DNA of 23,813 nt, from the NCBI GenBank assembly GCA_021464525.1, contig JADRCO010000988.1, positions 1-23,813 of the forward strand. Direction: 5' to 3'. Made by a program: the position numbers and the translations under genes. Under the pieces are notes generated by a model. That model worked only from the letters and a program-made list of their open reading frames with translations. It was not told where the DNA came from and did not search any database. The stretch comes from Rhizophagus sp. LPA8_4_AMF. Lineage: Eukaryota; Glomeromycota; Glomeromycetes; Glomerales; Glomeraceae. This document shows, in pieces, positions 1 to 9,026 of the stretch; the stretch's first letter is position 1; every line of letters starts with the position of its first letter.

Positions 1-13
1 AAACTAATTTGCA

Positions 14-32
14 TGGGGGACGAAGTCCCCCA
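14..32. repeat. GC-rich perfect hairpin, 8-bp stem, GAA loop
   Basis: The arms TGGGGGAC and GTCCCCCA are exact reverse complements around the three-base loop GAA. Seen directly. It is a striking G/C island in otherwise AT-rich DNA and is followed by a G-poor stretch. Possibly the end of a dispersed repeat cut by the window edge; that part is inference. Confidence 0.75.
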
Positions 33-720
33 CAAACCGCAACTTCTAGTTTTTTTAAAAAAATTAAGACATTAAAATTTAATTCAAAAAATAAGAGATT
101 TACATTTACCGTTAACTTGTTTAAGAAAAAATTAATAATATTATTTAAAATTATTGCAGATGTAATTGCATATGTGCTTCCAATTTATACTTCTATTTAT
201 GCTTATTTTAGATATAATTATTTTTTAGAACATTAGAATATTTTGGTGTGTACTTTGCTATCATCATTAGTGTTGCAAAAGAGATTATTCCCTTTTTAGT
301 ACTGATATTTATTATTATAATAACTGATAAAGTTTTGCATGGATATGTTTTTTTTAGCGTCGAATCCGTCAATATCATTTTCCTAACATAAACAACATGT
401 AGCTCGTTCAATTAAGTACAATGTATGGAAATAAAATCGAAAATAACAAAAAAGGCTAGACAATCTAGACTATTTTATGAAGTAGGTCTGAAACTTTCAT
501 ATGAAATACGGAGGTAAAACCAATAATAACTTGCACTATATAAAAAACTTCTAACAAACAATAATGTCTTTAAAATAGAAAAGTATATTTACAAATAAAG
601 CAAGAATAAAAAAAGATGATAATAATATAAAGTTGTTATTATTATAATTTTGAAGGAATTTGCCATTTAGCTTTGCAACTTGGTTTCAAATATTTTTAGA
701 AAAACAAAATCATATTGCCA
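33..720. other. AT-rich stretch without recognisable gene
   Basis: Only short AT-biased open frames occur here (for example 9-236 plus and 208-411 minus). Their composition is dominated by Lys, Asn, Ile, Phe and Leu and no motif is visible. I see no gene, RNA or clear regulatory site. Confidence 0.5.
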
Positions 721-933
721 CTTGAAATATTAGTTAATCTCCTCAATCTGACTCTTTGCTTGCTTTTTTTTTTCTTTTCGTTGTTTTCTTCACTGTTTGT
801 TTCGTTGTTTATCTCGTTGTTTGTTTCGAATTAATATGTCATCTAATATTTTAACTAATGATTCCTTAATTTTGTTCAAGATCTTTTGGAAAGTTACCAT
901 CTTTCAATTTATCTTTCGCTTTCCTCGGATGTT

Positions 934-1470
934 TTACATTTCTATGAAGTGTTTAAACAGCTTTTCAAATTCTGATAATGTTAAGAAATCATTTTGCAAG
1001 ATCTCTTTTAACTTTTGAACTTTGTTGATACGTCATTTTCTCCTTTTCGTCCTCTTGCCTCTTGTCCTCCTGTCCATCTTCCTCTTCTTCTTGCCCCTTG
1101 TCTTCTTGTTCCTGTTCCCAATAATCAATCATATGCCGTAATCTAATTCATCATTATTGAATTCCGCCTCTCTTTTAACTATTTTTATGTAATCTCTTAT
1201 CCAGTCTCTATATTCACTCAATATTTTCATTTTATCAATTTCACTTCCCATTACTTTCTGAAGTTCTTTCATTTCATCAATTTCATTTCGCATTATTTCC
1301 ATCTCTTTTTTCATTACTTTCGCCTCTCTTTGAAACTTTTTTGAAAATTCTAGAGGTTTCTGCGTAATAGGTATGAAGCTATAAATCTCCTTGTTGATTG
1401 ACTATGCTATAGATTTCTCTTGTAACATTTTTCAGCATCCCCAAACGTTCTTTAAGTTCATTTCGTTAAG
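934..1470 (-). pseudogene. Relic of a charged coiled-coil protein gene
   Basis: Three adjacent minus-strand frames read like pieces of one protein. Codons at 1314-1129 give a heptad-like helix rich in Met, Glu and Lys (MKKEMEIMRNEIDEMKELQK and onward), ending in ELDYGI-stop. An overlapping frame from 1132 to 989 continues with MIDYWEQEQED and a Glu/Gln/Asp run. A third frame near 1020-934 reads ILQNDFLTLSEFEKLFKHF before a stop. Upstream of 1314 the frame stays open through FIPITQKPLEFSKKFQREAK. Continuity broken by frame changes suggests a decayed gene; short unrecognised introns are an alternative. I do not recognise the family and assign no function. The plus-strand frame at 797-1018 is the antisense shadow. 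Confidence 0.4.
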
Positions 1471-1650
1471 TTATTGTAAAACATTTTTCGGTTTTATTCA
1501 TACTTTTTTATTAGATTTAAGAAATTTATGTAGGTAAATTGCGTAAAGAATAGAGAAAGCGAGTTGAAATTTATAATTAAAAAATCACGTCACTATGACA
1601 TTATGTACTATATTATATATACATAGTTAAATATATGCAAAAAAGGCGTT

Positions 1651-1952
1651 ATGATGAATATCGATTTTGCACGTTTTAAAAAAAAAGTCTCCTTAAAAAA
1701 AAAGAAAGAGAGAAGACTAAGAAATCGATTTACCTTCCATCTTTTATCCGGGCTAAGAATAAATTTAAGCCGCTTGAACCAAAGCCGGGTAAACCAAAAC
1801 CTGATCTCCCTGATGTCCCTAAAGTCCCTGACTCCTCTGAATCTCCTGGTCTTCCTTTAGATCAACCAGAACTACCAATATCACCAACACTACCATCATT
1901 ATTACTGGTATCACCAGAATCATCAAAATCATCAAGACCGCTAAAACTATAA
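1651..1952 (+). pseudogene. Proline-rich protein relic with a shift in an A run
   Basis: An ATG at 1651 opens MMNIDFARFKKK, then the frame enters a run of nine A at 1678-1686. In another frame, open from 1680 to a TAA at 1950-1952, the sequence reads a basic segment followed by KPLEPKPGKPKPDLPDVPKV and further Pro/Ser-rich residues. The Pro-Lys pattern resembles the linker of the intact secreted protein at 6467-7258, although this copy has no visible signal peptide or cysteine module. A frameshift in the A run would explain the two frames; a missed intron or a chance open frame are alternatives. The coding-like feel rests on base composition richer in C and G than the surroundings. Confidence 0.35.
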
Positions 1953-2531
1953 CAGAAGAAAACTGCAAAGACTATCTCTGTCTTAAATAGTTCTACCGAT
2001 CCACTAGTACATATATATATGATTTTAAGTATTCAAATTTTAATATTATTAAATAAAATCGATGGTATCAATATGTTTTACCAATATTCATATTCTGCTC
2101 TTGAATTCAATTATTCAGATTACCTTCACAAAAAATTCTTCATATGATATACAATTCTATCAACTTCAACTATGTAATAATCTAATAGTAAAATAATTTT
2201 AAGAATAATGCGCATGGATATTTAGCTAGTATCTTATGAAAAAAATCACTAAAAATTACCCATCGGAAACTTTGCGTGATAATTTTTTTTTATAATGAGA
2301 AACTAAGTTTATTTAGAACAACTTTTGATCTTTTAACGCAAAGTATATTATCAGTTGAGAGTTTCAATCTATATTCGAAACTTTATACAGTAGATGACAT
2401 TAATTTGGACAAGCTTCGCTCTGAACTAACGGATCGGTTCACTCAAATTGTGGATCGGAGCAACTTTTTTAAATATACCACAATGTGTATCATATATTAA
2501 TTATATTATAATGAACACCGCCTTCCAGAAA
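1953..2531. other. Gene-poor AT-rich stretch, one orphan ORF
   Basis: A 74-codon plus-strand frame (2276-2500) includes LYTVDDINLDKLRSELTDRF, which has a more balanced composition than neighbouring frames and could be a helical fragment of a lost gene. No homologue is recognised and no flanking exon can be joined to it. The rest is AT-rich with no feature. Confidence 0.3.
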
Positions 2532-2550
2532 ATTTTGCGTTCCGCAAAAT
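2532..2550. repeat. Perfect hairpin, 8-bp stem, TTC loop
   Basis: ATTTTGCG and CGCAAAAT are exact reverse complements separated by TTC. Read on the other strand the loop is GAA, as in the hairpin at 14-32, with the same 8-bp stem length but a different stem sequence. It immediately precedes the G-depleted strand segment. Confidence 0.7.
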
Positions 2551-2750
2551 ACTCTTTATTTTTTATCTAATTCTTTACCTAAATCTTTTTATCTAAACAC
2601 AATACTTTTAACAAAATACCATACCCTCCAAAATTTTTACCAAATACCTGACTTTTCTTTAATCCAAAACCTTTTAAAATACATCTTTTATTAATAACCA
2701 TCACCAAAAAATATTTTTTTTTTTATATTTTTAATAAACCACATAATTTA
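2551..2750. other. Strand-asymmetric segment, almost free of G
   Basis: By hand count these 200 bases hold one G (2650) on the plus strand against about 39 C. The rest is A and T. No ORF or tandem unit explains it. The skew begins directly after the hairpin at 2532-2550. Confidence 0.7.
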
Positions 2751-2752
2751 AA

Positions 2753-3917
2753 GTCTTATTCTAATTTTACTATGTACCTCTGTTTGAGCGCATGATGATT
2801 GATTGGCTTCTTTAATGATCACAACTGGTCTATTATTTTCAATAAGTGTGATCGATGATTGACTGAAAAAAATTTAGCTTAACTCGATCGATCATGTTTA
2901 TCTGATCATGTGCATTCTATTTTTATTTTGATTACGATTTTAACTGAAAATAATAAATTTTTCATACCTTGCATAATTAACAAAAAGAAATTGGTTTTAT
3001 TATAAAAATTGGCAAATATAATTTATATGACATTTTGGATCGGTATAACAGATAAGTGCGTATGATTGGTCATAAATTGATGACTGTCAAGATGATGAAA
3101 AATTCACGTGATGTATCTAAAAAAATTATATAATTTATTTATAAAACTTTTCTTCAACGCAATTTTCATGCCTTTAATCATTCATCACAATGGGGCATTT
3201 TCCTCTGACGGGTATTTCTCCATTTCTTGTTGCAGTTAATCACACGTTTTCCTAAATCTTTTGACTTGAATTTCTCAATCTTTCTCTCCTTCAGAAAAAG
3301 TTTAGCAAGTATACTTATTTGACCATATCTCAAATCAATCAGAAAGTAAGTAGTTTTCTTTTTTACAATATTTTACTCCATGATTAATTTTCTACACAAT
3401 AAATATACCAAAATAATTCATTAATCTAAATTATTATAAGGTTATGAATAATGAAATCCCTCCTTGGTAAGTAGTCAAAAAAAAAAAAAATATTCTGATG
3501 ATAGTAAGCTTAACTTTTTACTTATTAGATATCTAATAATATTTATATTACTTAGTTGAATAATATTAAGTACTATTTATCATTAAATACTTGGGACATG
3601 ATCTAGATGGTGAAATTTAAATTCCCCGCTGTCAACTTCCTTGGATTCAGAGAATTGGAAGTGCTTTATGGCCACAATTATTCTGTCTTAGCATATGGGA
3701 CAGCTACTGTGAACATCCTTCTGTGTTTTCAGGAATTTCCAGGTGACTACAAAATCTGTGAGCGCAAGGCTTTTTATTGCATAAAGTAAACAGTAGCCTT
3801 ACATATCAAATAAGCTTTACGGATTTGTTTATATACTTTATACTACGATTTTTATAAACTCAAACATTTTGTAAATCTTGGAACTGCCCATTTATAAGAA
3901 TATGTATATTACTTCTT
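2753..3917. other. No supported gene; isolated GC-richer islands
   Basis: Islands near 3180-3330 and 3600-3790 are less AT-rich. The second holds a 60-codon plus frame (3607-3789) containing FPAVNFLGFRELEVLYGHN, which I do not recognise. They could be eroded exons upstream of the channel relic at 3918-4463, but no splice pattern or motif links them. A CACGTG E-box core lies in ATTCACGTGAT near 3105 and recurs near 4905. Confidence 0.3.
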
Positions 3918-4463
3918 TTGATATTTATCATTATTTGTTGCTTAAAATTTTTTATTCATTATTATGTAATTCAAGTGCACTATCCAATTAGTCATATATT
4001 GATAATGAATCCCATCACTTGCATTAATGATTGTCTTATTCTCATCTTCACGTTTATATATCTCGCGAATTTATTTATTGGGTTACTCAATATGATAATT
4101 GATAAAGATAATGATAGAGTCTCGTATTTAATACATAAGGCGGAGGTATAAATATATAATATTAGCATTATTTATTGTTAAGTTTCATTTAAAAATTCTA
4201 AATTTTCTTACGGATTCTGGCTGAGATTGTTTATTACCACATCAAAGACGGTGGAGAATATGGTTTTTCCTGAAATACTGTAATGTATGTAAATTTTGGA
4301 TTTTTTTTTTAAAAAAAGAAAATTTTATTTGAATGATATTAACAAAATTTATATAAATTTATTTTTAAGATATCATTATGCCAATCTTGATATTACTCAT
4401 GAAATAGTTATTTGTGAACTACAAAAGATTTACTTCAATATTCAATATATTGCTGGTAATTAG
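3918..4463 (+). pseudogene. Decayed ion-channel gene fragment (S6/C-terminal region)
   Basis: A frame ending at a GT donor at 4145/4146 carries a hydrophobic helix and cytosolic extension, FIYLANLFIGLLNMIIDKDN then RVSYLIHKAE, typical of the last pore helix of TRP/polycystin-like ion-transport domains. Downstream the expected block is split over three frames: ILAEI at 4214-4228, LLPHQRRWRIW at 4231-4263, FPEI at 4266-4277. A good GT-AG intron (4280-4369) then joins to YHYANLDITHEIV, ending at TAG 4461. Two frame changes within about 50 bp, one in a T run, and the lack of an acceptor directly before ILAEI indicate a pseudogene. I recall this motif order from predicted ion-transport proteins of arbuscular mycorrhizal fungi, but have not searched. 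The N-terminal channel part is not found upstream. Confidence 0.55.
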
Positions 4464-4938
4464 ACTGATTATCTGAACTCTGAAGAAAAACGAGATATTT
4501 CTTAATTTATATACTGTACATTGACATATGGTATTCATGTTACTTGTATTAGCTTTTAATTAGTTAGAACGATTTTTTCTTTCTTATTTTAACATTATAA
4601 TGGATTACTGGATTTATGTAGAATATTTATTTTTTATTTTTTTTTGTATAAAGATGAACCAGTTTGTAATCGATTTATAAAGAAAACAAATTTGTTCGAA
4701 TAAAAACTATTTTATTCATAAAAGATTTTGAATATTGTGATGGATGGATACTATATTTGAAGTAAAAAATAAAAATAAATTTTCATGCAATTTTCATCAA
4801 TCAATCGGATGAAAAAAGATTGAAAATTTTATTGTGAACAATATCGTGAAACAATAGCACAAAAAAAAAAAATCCGAAAATTAAATTTAGCGACTATCGC
4901 GGCATTCACGTGATAAAAAAAAATATCGGAACGTCCGG

Positions 4939-4970
4939 TAGTGAAGGACTGAGATAGTGAAGGACTGAGG
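4939..4970. repeat. 16-bp tandem duplication
   Basis: TAGTGAAGGACTGAGA (4939-4954) is followed directly by TAGTGAAGGACTGAGG (4955-4970); 15 of 16 positions match. Two copies only. Confidence 0.8.
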
Positions 4971-5370
4971 GGAACCTGATGACAAAATTAAACAAAATAA
5001 ACCGATTATAAACGAAAATATATATATATATATATTATCCTAACTATTGCAGTGTCATAAATCATAAATCATGACTATTGTACGAAATTTAAATCGCATT
5101 CCTTTATTCATCCGTTAAAATTATCTTAATAATTAATGATTACTACTATGTTAAAAGCTCGCAGGTATACTCATCAATATAAAAACATAGAATAAACAAT
5201 TATATAATAATAAACTTCACTATGCAATAGATAAATAATAATTTATTATGTTTATATTATGTATGAGTAAAATGAAAGGATCGTATCATCGTATTTTCCG
5301 TTTAAACTATTTTAATAAATTCGGATTATTCTCTATTTATTTCCCAATTCCGGGTTAGAAATATCAATTT

Positions 5371-5520
5371 TGTGTTACAATGTGTTACAATTATTATTCG
5401 TTTAATTTCTATTACCCGTATCAGGTATATCAGGTATGACATCTTCCGGAGTAATAAGTTCGACAATCTTACCGGCTTACTCTATTTTATCATATCACAG
5501 CATGCGCAGCATACGCAGCA
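5371..5520. repeat. Cluster of short tandem duplications
   Basis: TGTGTTACAA occurs twice head to tail (5371-5390). Near 5418-5440 TATCAGG-type units repeat. At 5498-5520 CAGCATGCG, CAGCATACG and CAGCA follow each other as a 9-bp unit. Separate small duplications within 150 bp look like local slippage or patch-repair footprints. Confidence 0.6.
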
Positions 5521-6466
5521 ATTTTCATTCAAAAATCTCCAAAATTGCCACATTTAAAGTTCACATGGAATTGAATTCTAAATATAAAGTATGATGTATA
5601 AAAAAATAATATTTACCGCCAATCTTCCTTTTTTCGAAAAAAAAAAAAAAAAAAAATTCTGCATAAAATCTTTCAGATGAAAATTGCTATAATTCTTTGT
5701 TGGTCTCTATTGATTTAACAATGAAAAATTAATCTCTTTCTTATTCAATGACAAATAAAAATTTGTATCTGTAATGCATAAGATTTGTTTGTCGTACAAA
5801 ATTTATTATCGTCGAGTAATTTCCGAAAAAATTTCTTAATATAGAAGTTAATTAGAAATTTGGAATTTTCCATAATTTATTATATACCTATATTTGTCAA
5901 AAATTATTAAATTATTAAATTCTCTATCGTTATTTCTGTCAAATTTAATGCGAAGAAAAACTTTAGATTTAATTATTATAACTGGTCATTCAAATAAAAA
6001 TAAAATATGAAACAAAATCATAAAATCCTACTTTTGAAATTTTTTTTAAAAAAAAAATCCGGTTTTTTTTTATTGTACATTTCTTTTTTAGGACAATTTC
6101 TGATACTGTACACTTTCAGAGAACAATATTAATAATTGATACCCAATCTCACTTATCCTAATCAATATTGGTAATTTTCGTAGTTGCATGTGTTTTATAT
6201 AATAAAAAAAAAAAATGTGAAAAGTGAATAATTTTAATTACAATATCATTATATCTCAAAAGTGTAACAGGATGAAAGATAAATTTGTACAAAAAATCAT
6301 AAATTTTATTATTACTGCGGTACTTCCTTGATATTCTAAATAAACTATTGATTACCATATATATATTAAAATGTATTTATTATATTATATTTATTTATAG
6401 TGAACATGATCTACATGTATTAAACAATAATTAAATTGCGAAGTGTTACACGCAACAAATTTAAAG

Positions 6467-7258
6467 TTATATTAAATTACGGTAAACTAAAACAGCTGAG
6501 TAGGCTAATGTTGACATGAAACCAAATGCTGATCCAAATGTCGACCCACTGCTGGAGAGGCTTCCTGCAACGCTGCTATTGGGCGTTTTGATGGGTGCTT
6601 TCGTTGATGAAGGTAATGATTTTGGGGGTGATGGTGGCGATGATGGATTCGATGGTGGTGGTGGTGCTGGTGAAAATGATGGAAGAGGTGGTGGAAGTGG
6701 TGCACTTGGTAAGTCTTGCTTTTTTGGTTCCGGTTCTTTTGGTAATGGTGTTGGAGCTTTCACTTCTTTTGGTGGCGGTGGAGGAGCTTTCTCTTCTTTT
6801 GGTAATGGTGGGGGAGCTTTCTTTGGTGGCGGTGGGGGAGCTTTCTCTTCTTTTGGTGGCGGCGGGGGAGCTTTCTTTGGTGGCGGTGCTTTTGGTAATT
6901 TTGGTACTTTGGGTATTTTTGGTTTTGGTGGTCCTTCTACACAAAATTTTCCACCACAAACTCGATTACCCAGGCAGCAACCGCCGTTGCAAAGTGGAGC
7001 ACTTGGAGGGCAGCGAATATTGCATTTGTTGTCAGCTATACACTTTGAGCCATTAGGGCAACAACCACCATTATTACAATCAAAGGTTCCCCCTGGGCAG
7101 ACAGCTCTCTCCGCCAAAGTTGAATTACTAGCAACAGGAACAGGTAATGTACGAATACCAAGCAATTCATCTCTTCTCCATTCCAACGATGACCCTGATA
7201 CGAAAACGAAATTGTTGAAAGTTAAAATGAGTGCAAGTATTGAGATAAAATTCTTCAT
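6467..7258 (-). CDS. Secreted Cys-rich/Pro-rich protein, probably GPI-anchored
   Basis: Intronless, 263 aa from the chosen ATG at 7258. That start is preferred to an in-frame ATG at 7309 because MKNFISILALILTFNNFVFV begins a classic signal peptide, with likely cleavage near SGS (residues 21-23). Residues 54-106 hold twelve cysteines in two similar modules, CPGGTFDCNNGGCCPNG and CPPSAPLCNGGCCLGN, a GGCC pattern seen in granulin-like and small fungal wall proteins. Residues about 110-235 are a Pro/Lys linker with repeated APPPPPKEEK-like units, then a Ser/Pro stretch. The C-terminus, after Ser/Gly residues, is a moderately hydrophobic tail (FGFMSTLAYSAVLVYRNLI) compatible with a GPI signal. Likely a cell-surface or wall protein, or a secreted effector; neither role is shown by sequence alone. 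The long plus-strand frame across it is its Gly-rich antisense shadow. Confidence 0.8.
   Translation of the reverse strand: MKNFISILALILTFNNFVFVSGSSLEWRRDELLGIRTLPVPVASNSTLAERAVCPGGTFDCNNGGCCPNGSKCIADNKCNIRCPPSAPLCNGGCCLGNRVCGGKFCVEGPPKPKIPKVPKLPKAPPPKKAPPPPPKEEKAPPPPPKKAPPPLPKEEKAPPPPPKEVKAPTPLPKEPEPKKQDLPSAPLPPPLPSFSPAPPPPSNPSSPPSPPKSLPSSTKAPIKTPNSSVAGSLSSSGSTFGSAFGFMSTLAYSAVLVYRNLI
6750..6895. repeat. Repeat units encoding the Pro/Lys linker
   Basis: On the plus strand GGAGCTTTC recurs five times at roughly 24-30 bp spacing, each followed by a TTTGGTGGCGG- or TTTGGTAATGG-type stretch. This is the DNA form of the APPPPPK(EE)K peptide repeats of the gene on the minus strand. Near-identical units suggest recent expansion or length polymorphism. 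Confidence 0.75.
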
Positions 7259-8394
7259 TGTAATTTTTATCTTTTGAAAAATGTTTTTCTTTTTTTTTTT
7301 TGAAACCATGAATGTGTAAATAACACATATATATATAATAAATTAATCTGTATCACATTATATGCAGGTTTGCTGTTGTGCAATTCGAATTTGAGAGACA
7401 AAGGATATATAAATTAATTAATAAATTATGATCAAATTTACATAAATGACATAAATGATTGAAAGATCGTTGTTTTCTTATTATAAGGGAAAGGTACTTT
7501 GGAAGTTTCGTTTAATTCAGATTCTAAATTTTTCAATCCATCTGAGTGGGTAATGTATTACATGAAGTTTTATTAGAAAATGAAAGAAACGCTAAAAATA
7601 AAATAGCATGATTAATAATTTCTTATATAAACTATTATGGCGTAGTATAAATATGAAATATAATAAATTTGTTAATGATAGTATTACTTTCAATTATTAA
7701 ATTATTTATAATAGGTGCAAAAGACGCGCGCGATGACATATGATGATGTAATGGATATCTATTGAAAAAAGAAATCAAGTACTGAAAGGAATTATGTAAA
7801 AATGGTTAATAAATAGAATATTCCTAAATTATTCTACACATTAACAAGGATAATAACATTATAATCTCATTAATCATTATTCCTCTACAAATGATTATAA
7901 AATTCTGTTTGTTAACTTTAGAACTAAGGTCAATATTTTAATTTTTACCGCAATGTGACGGTGGAATTTTACTAGATTATTATGTAAATTTATGTTGGAA
8001 TAAATCTAATATTGTATTTATCACTTATTGTTAACAAATAATAAATAAGTATTTAAATCATTTTTTTTTTTTTCGAAATTTCAGAATTTGATCTCAATTT
8101 TTGTATTTTTACGTCCATTCTCAGATTTCTCTCATTTTTTATTTTTTAAATTTTTTTTAACGTATTTTCTATATTTATTTAAAATTAATATTCAATTTTC
8201 AAATAATCTTCATAGATAATGTAACAACATACTATATTCACATTGTAAAATTGAAAGTAACAAAAGAAATTTTTTTCTTTACGATAACAAACTTTATTAA
8301 AATACGACTTTTCAAATATATCTAAAGTGATCTTAAATAATTACTACAGTATTTAATGAAAGTAATCACTATCAATAATATACTTAGCTTAAAT

Positions 8395-8431
8395 AGTGTC
8401 GGGTCAAAAATATTAATATTTGCCCGATACT
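8395..8431. repeat. Imperfect inverted repeat
   Basis: AGTGTCGGGTCAAAAATATT (8395-8414) faces AATATTTGCCCGATACT (8415-8431). Pairing is complete apart from one G/A mismatch and a few unpaired bases, with no spacer. Confidence 0.6.
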
Positions 8432-8691
8432 GCTTCCCAAGTCTCAACGAATTTCTTTGAAAGTTATGATTATAATTTTTTAACAGTTAATTTCATATAT
8501 GAAGAATTATTATATAGAAATGAATTGCATTCATACAAATCGATCACGAAATACAATGACAAATAAATAAGGATCTCACGCCCCACGATCTTCTTTCGAT
8601 GTAGTCGGTATTACAAAAATATGATCGTTTAATAGATGATAGGGTATATAGAAAAACATGTATTGTGTATGATTATACATACATTTTTAGT

Positions 8692-8770
8692 ACAGTAACC
8701 ATACATGTATGGCTTTAGTAACCATACACGTATATAATTCCGGCCAAATCATAATTCCGGCCGGAGTTAC
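8692..8770. repeat. Palindrome and paired direct repeats
   Basis: CCATACATGTATGG (8699-8712) is a perfect 14-bp palindrome. The phrase AGTAACCATACA(T/C)GTAT occurs twice about 22 bp apart, and ATAATTCCGGCC occurs twice about 19 bp apart, the second running into CCGGCCGG. This looks like the edge of a dispersed repeat; the element type is unknown. Confidence 0.55.
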
Positions 8771-8885
8771 AGTAATTTGTGTAGCTTAATAAAAATGTTT
8801 GTGACAAAAATTACACCGAAAGATGCCCATTTATAAGCAAATATGTGGTCAAATTTTATGTAACTTCATTGCATATATCATTAGT

Positions 8886-9026
8886 AATGGTCTATCTGAC
8901 CCTAAAAAATGGTCAAAAGAATTGGTTAAATATCTAGTACAGGACGAAAATTTTCTGTCTTATACTGTACTTAACTAATGGCTAAAAATGTCACTTTTGA
9001 CCACTTTTAGGGTCAGATAGACCATT
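8886..9026. mobile_element. Fold-back (MITE-like) inverted-repeat element
   Basis: The left arm 8886-8919 begins AATGGTCTATCTGACCCTAA and ends TGGTCAAAAG. The right arm 8994-9026 is its reverse complement apart from about two changes. The 74-base interior is itself partly palindromic (AGTACAG at 8936-8942, CTGTACT at 8965-8971, and a GACGAAAATTTTCTGTC core). Similarity continues outward: ATCATTAGTAATGG on the left against CCATTACTTATATGAT on the right, the right side carrying an extra ten bases or so. There is no coding capacity. It may be a non-autonomous transposon or a hairpin-forming RNA locus; no target-site duplication was defined. Confidence 0.55.

Larger units (their letters stand above)
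4464..6466. other. Gene-free AT-rich region with short duplications
   Basis: No coding frame with recognisable sequence. It contains a TA microsatellite near 5019-5035, a run of 19-20 A near 5637-5656, and several small tandem duplications listed separately. Short frames such as 5372-5557 plus and 6158-6358 minus show no motif. Confidence 0.5.

Noticed and set aside
797-1018. Plus-strand 73-codon ORF
   Set aside because: Antisense shadow of the coiled-coil relic; composition is AT-driven.
2276-2500. 74-codon plus-strand ORF as a gene
   Set aside because: The composition is somewhat protein-like, but there is no recognisable motif, no splice partner and no upstream context, so it is only mentioned as an orphan ORF.
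6516-7277. 253-codon plus-strand ORF rich in Gly, Phe and Val opposite the secreted-protein gene
   Set aside because: It is the antisense of Pro/Lys repeat codons. The minus frame has signal peptide, ordered cysteines and a GPI-like tail; the plus frame has only low-complexity sequence.
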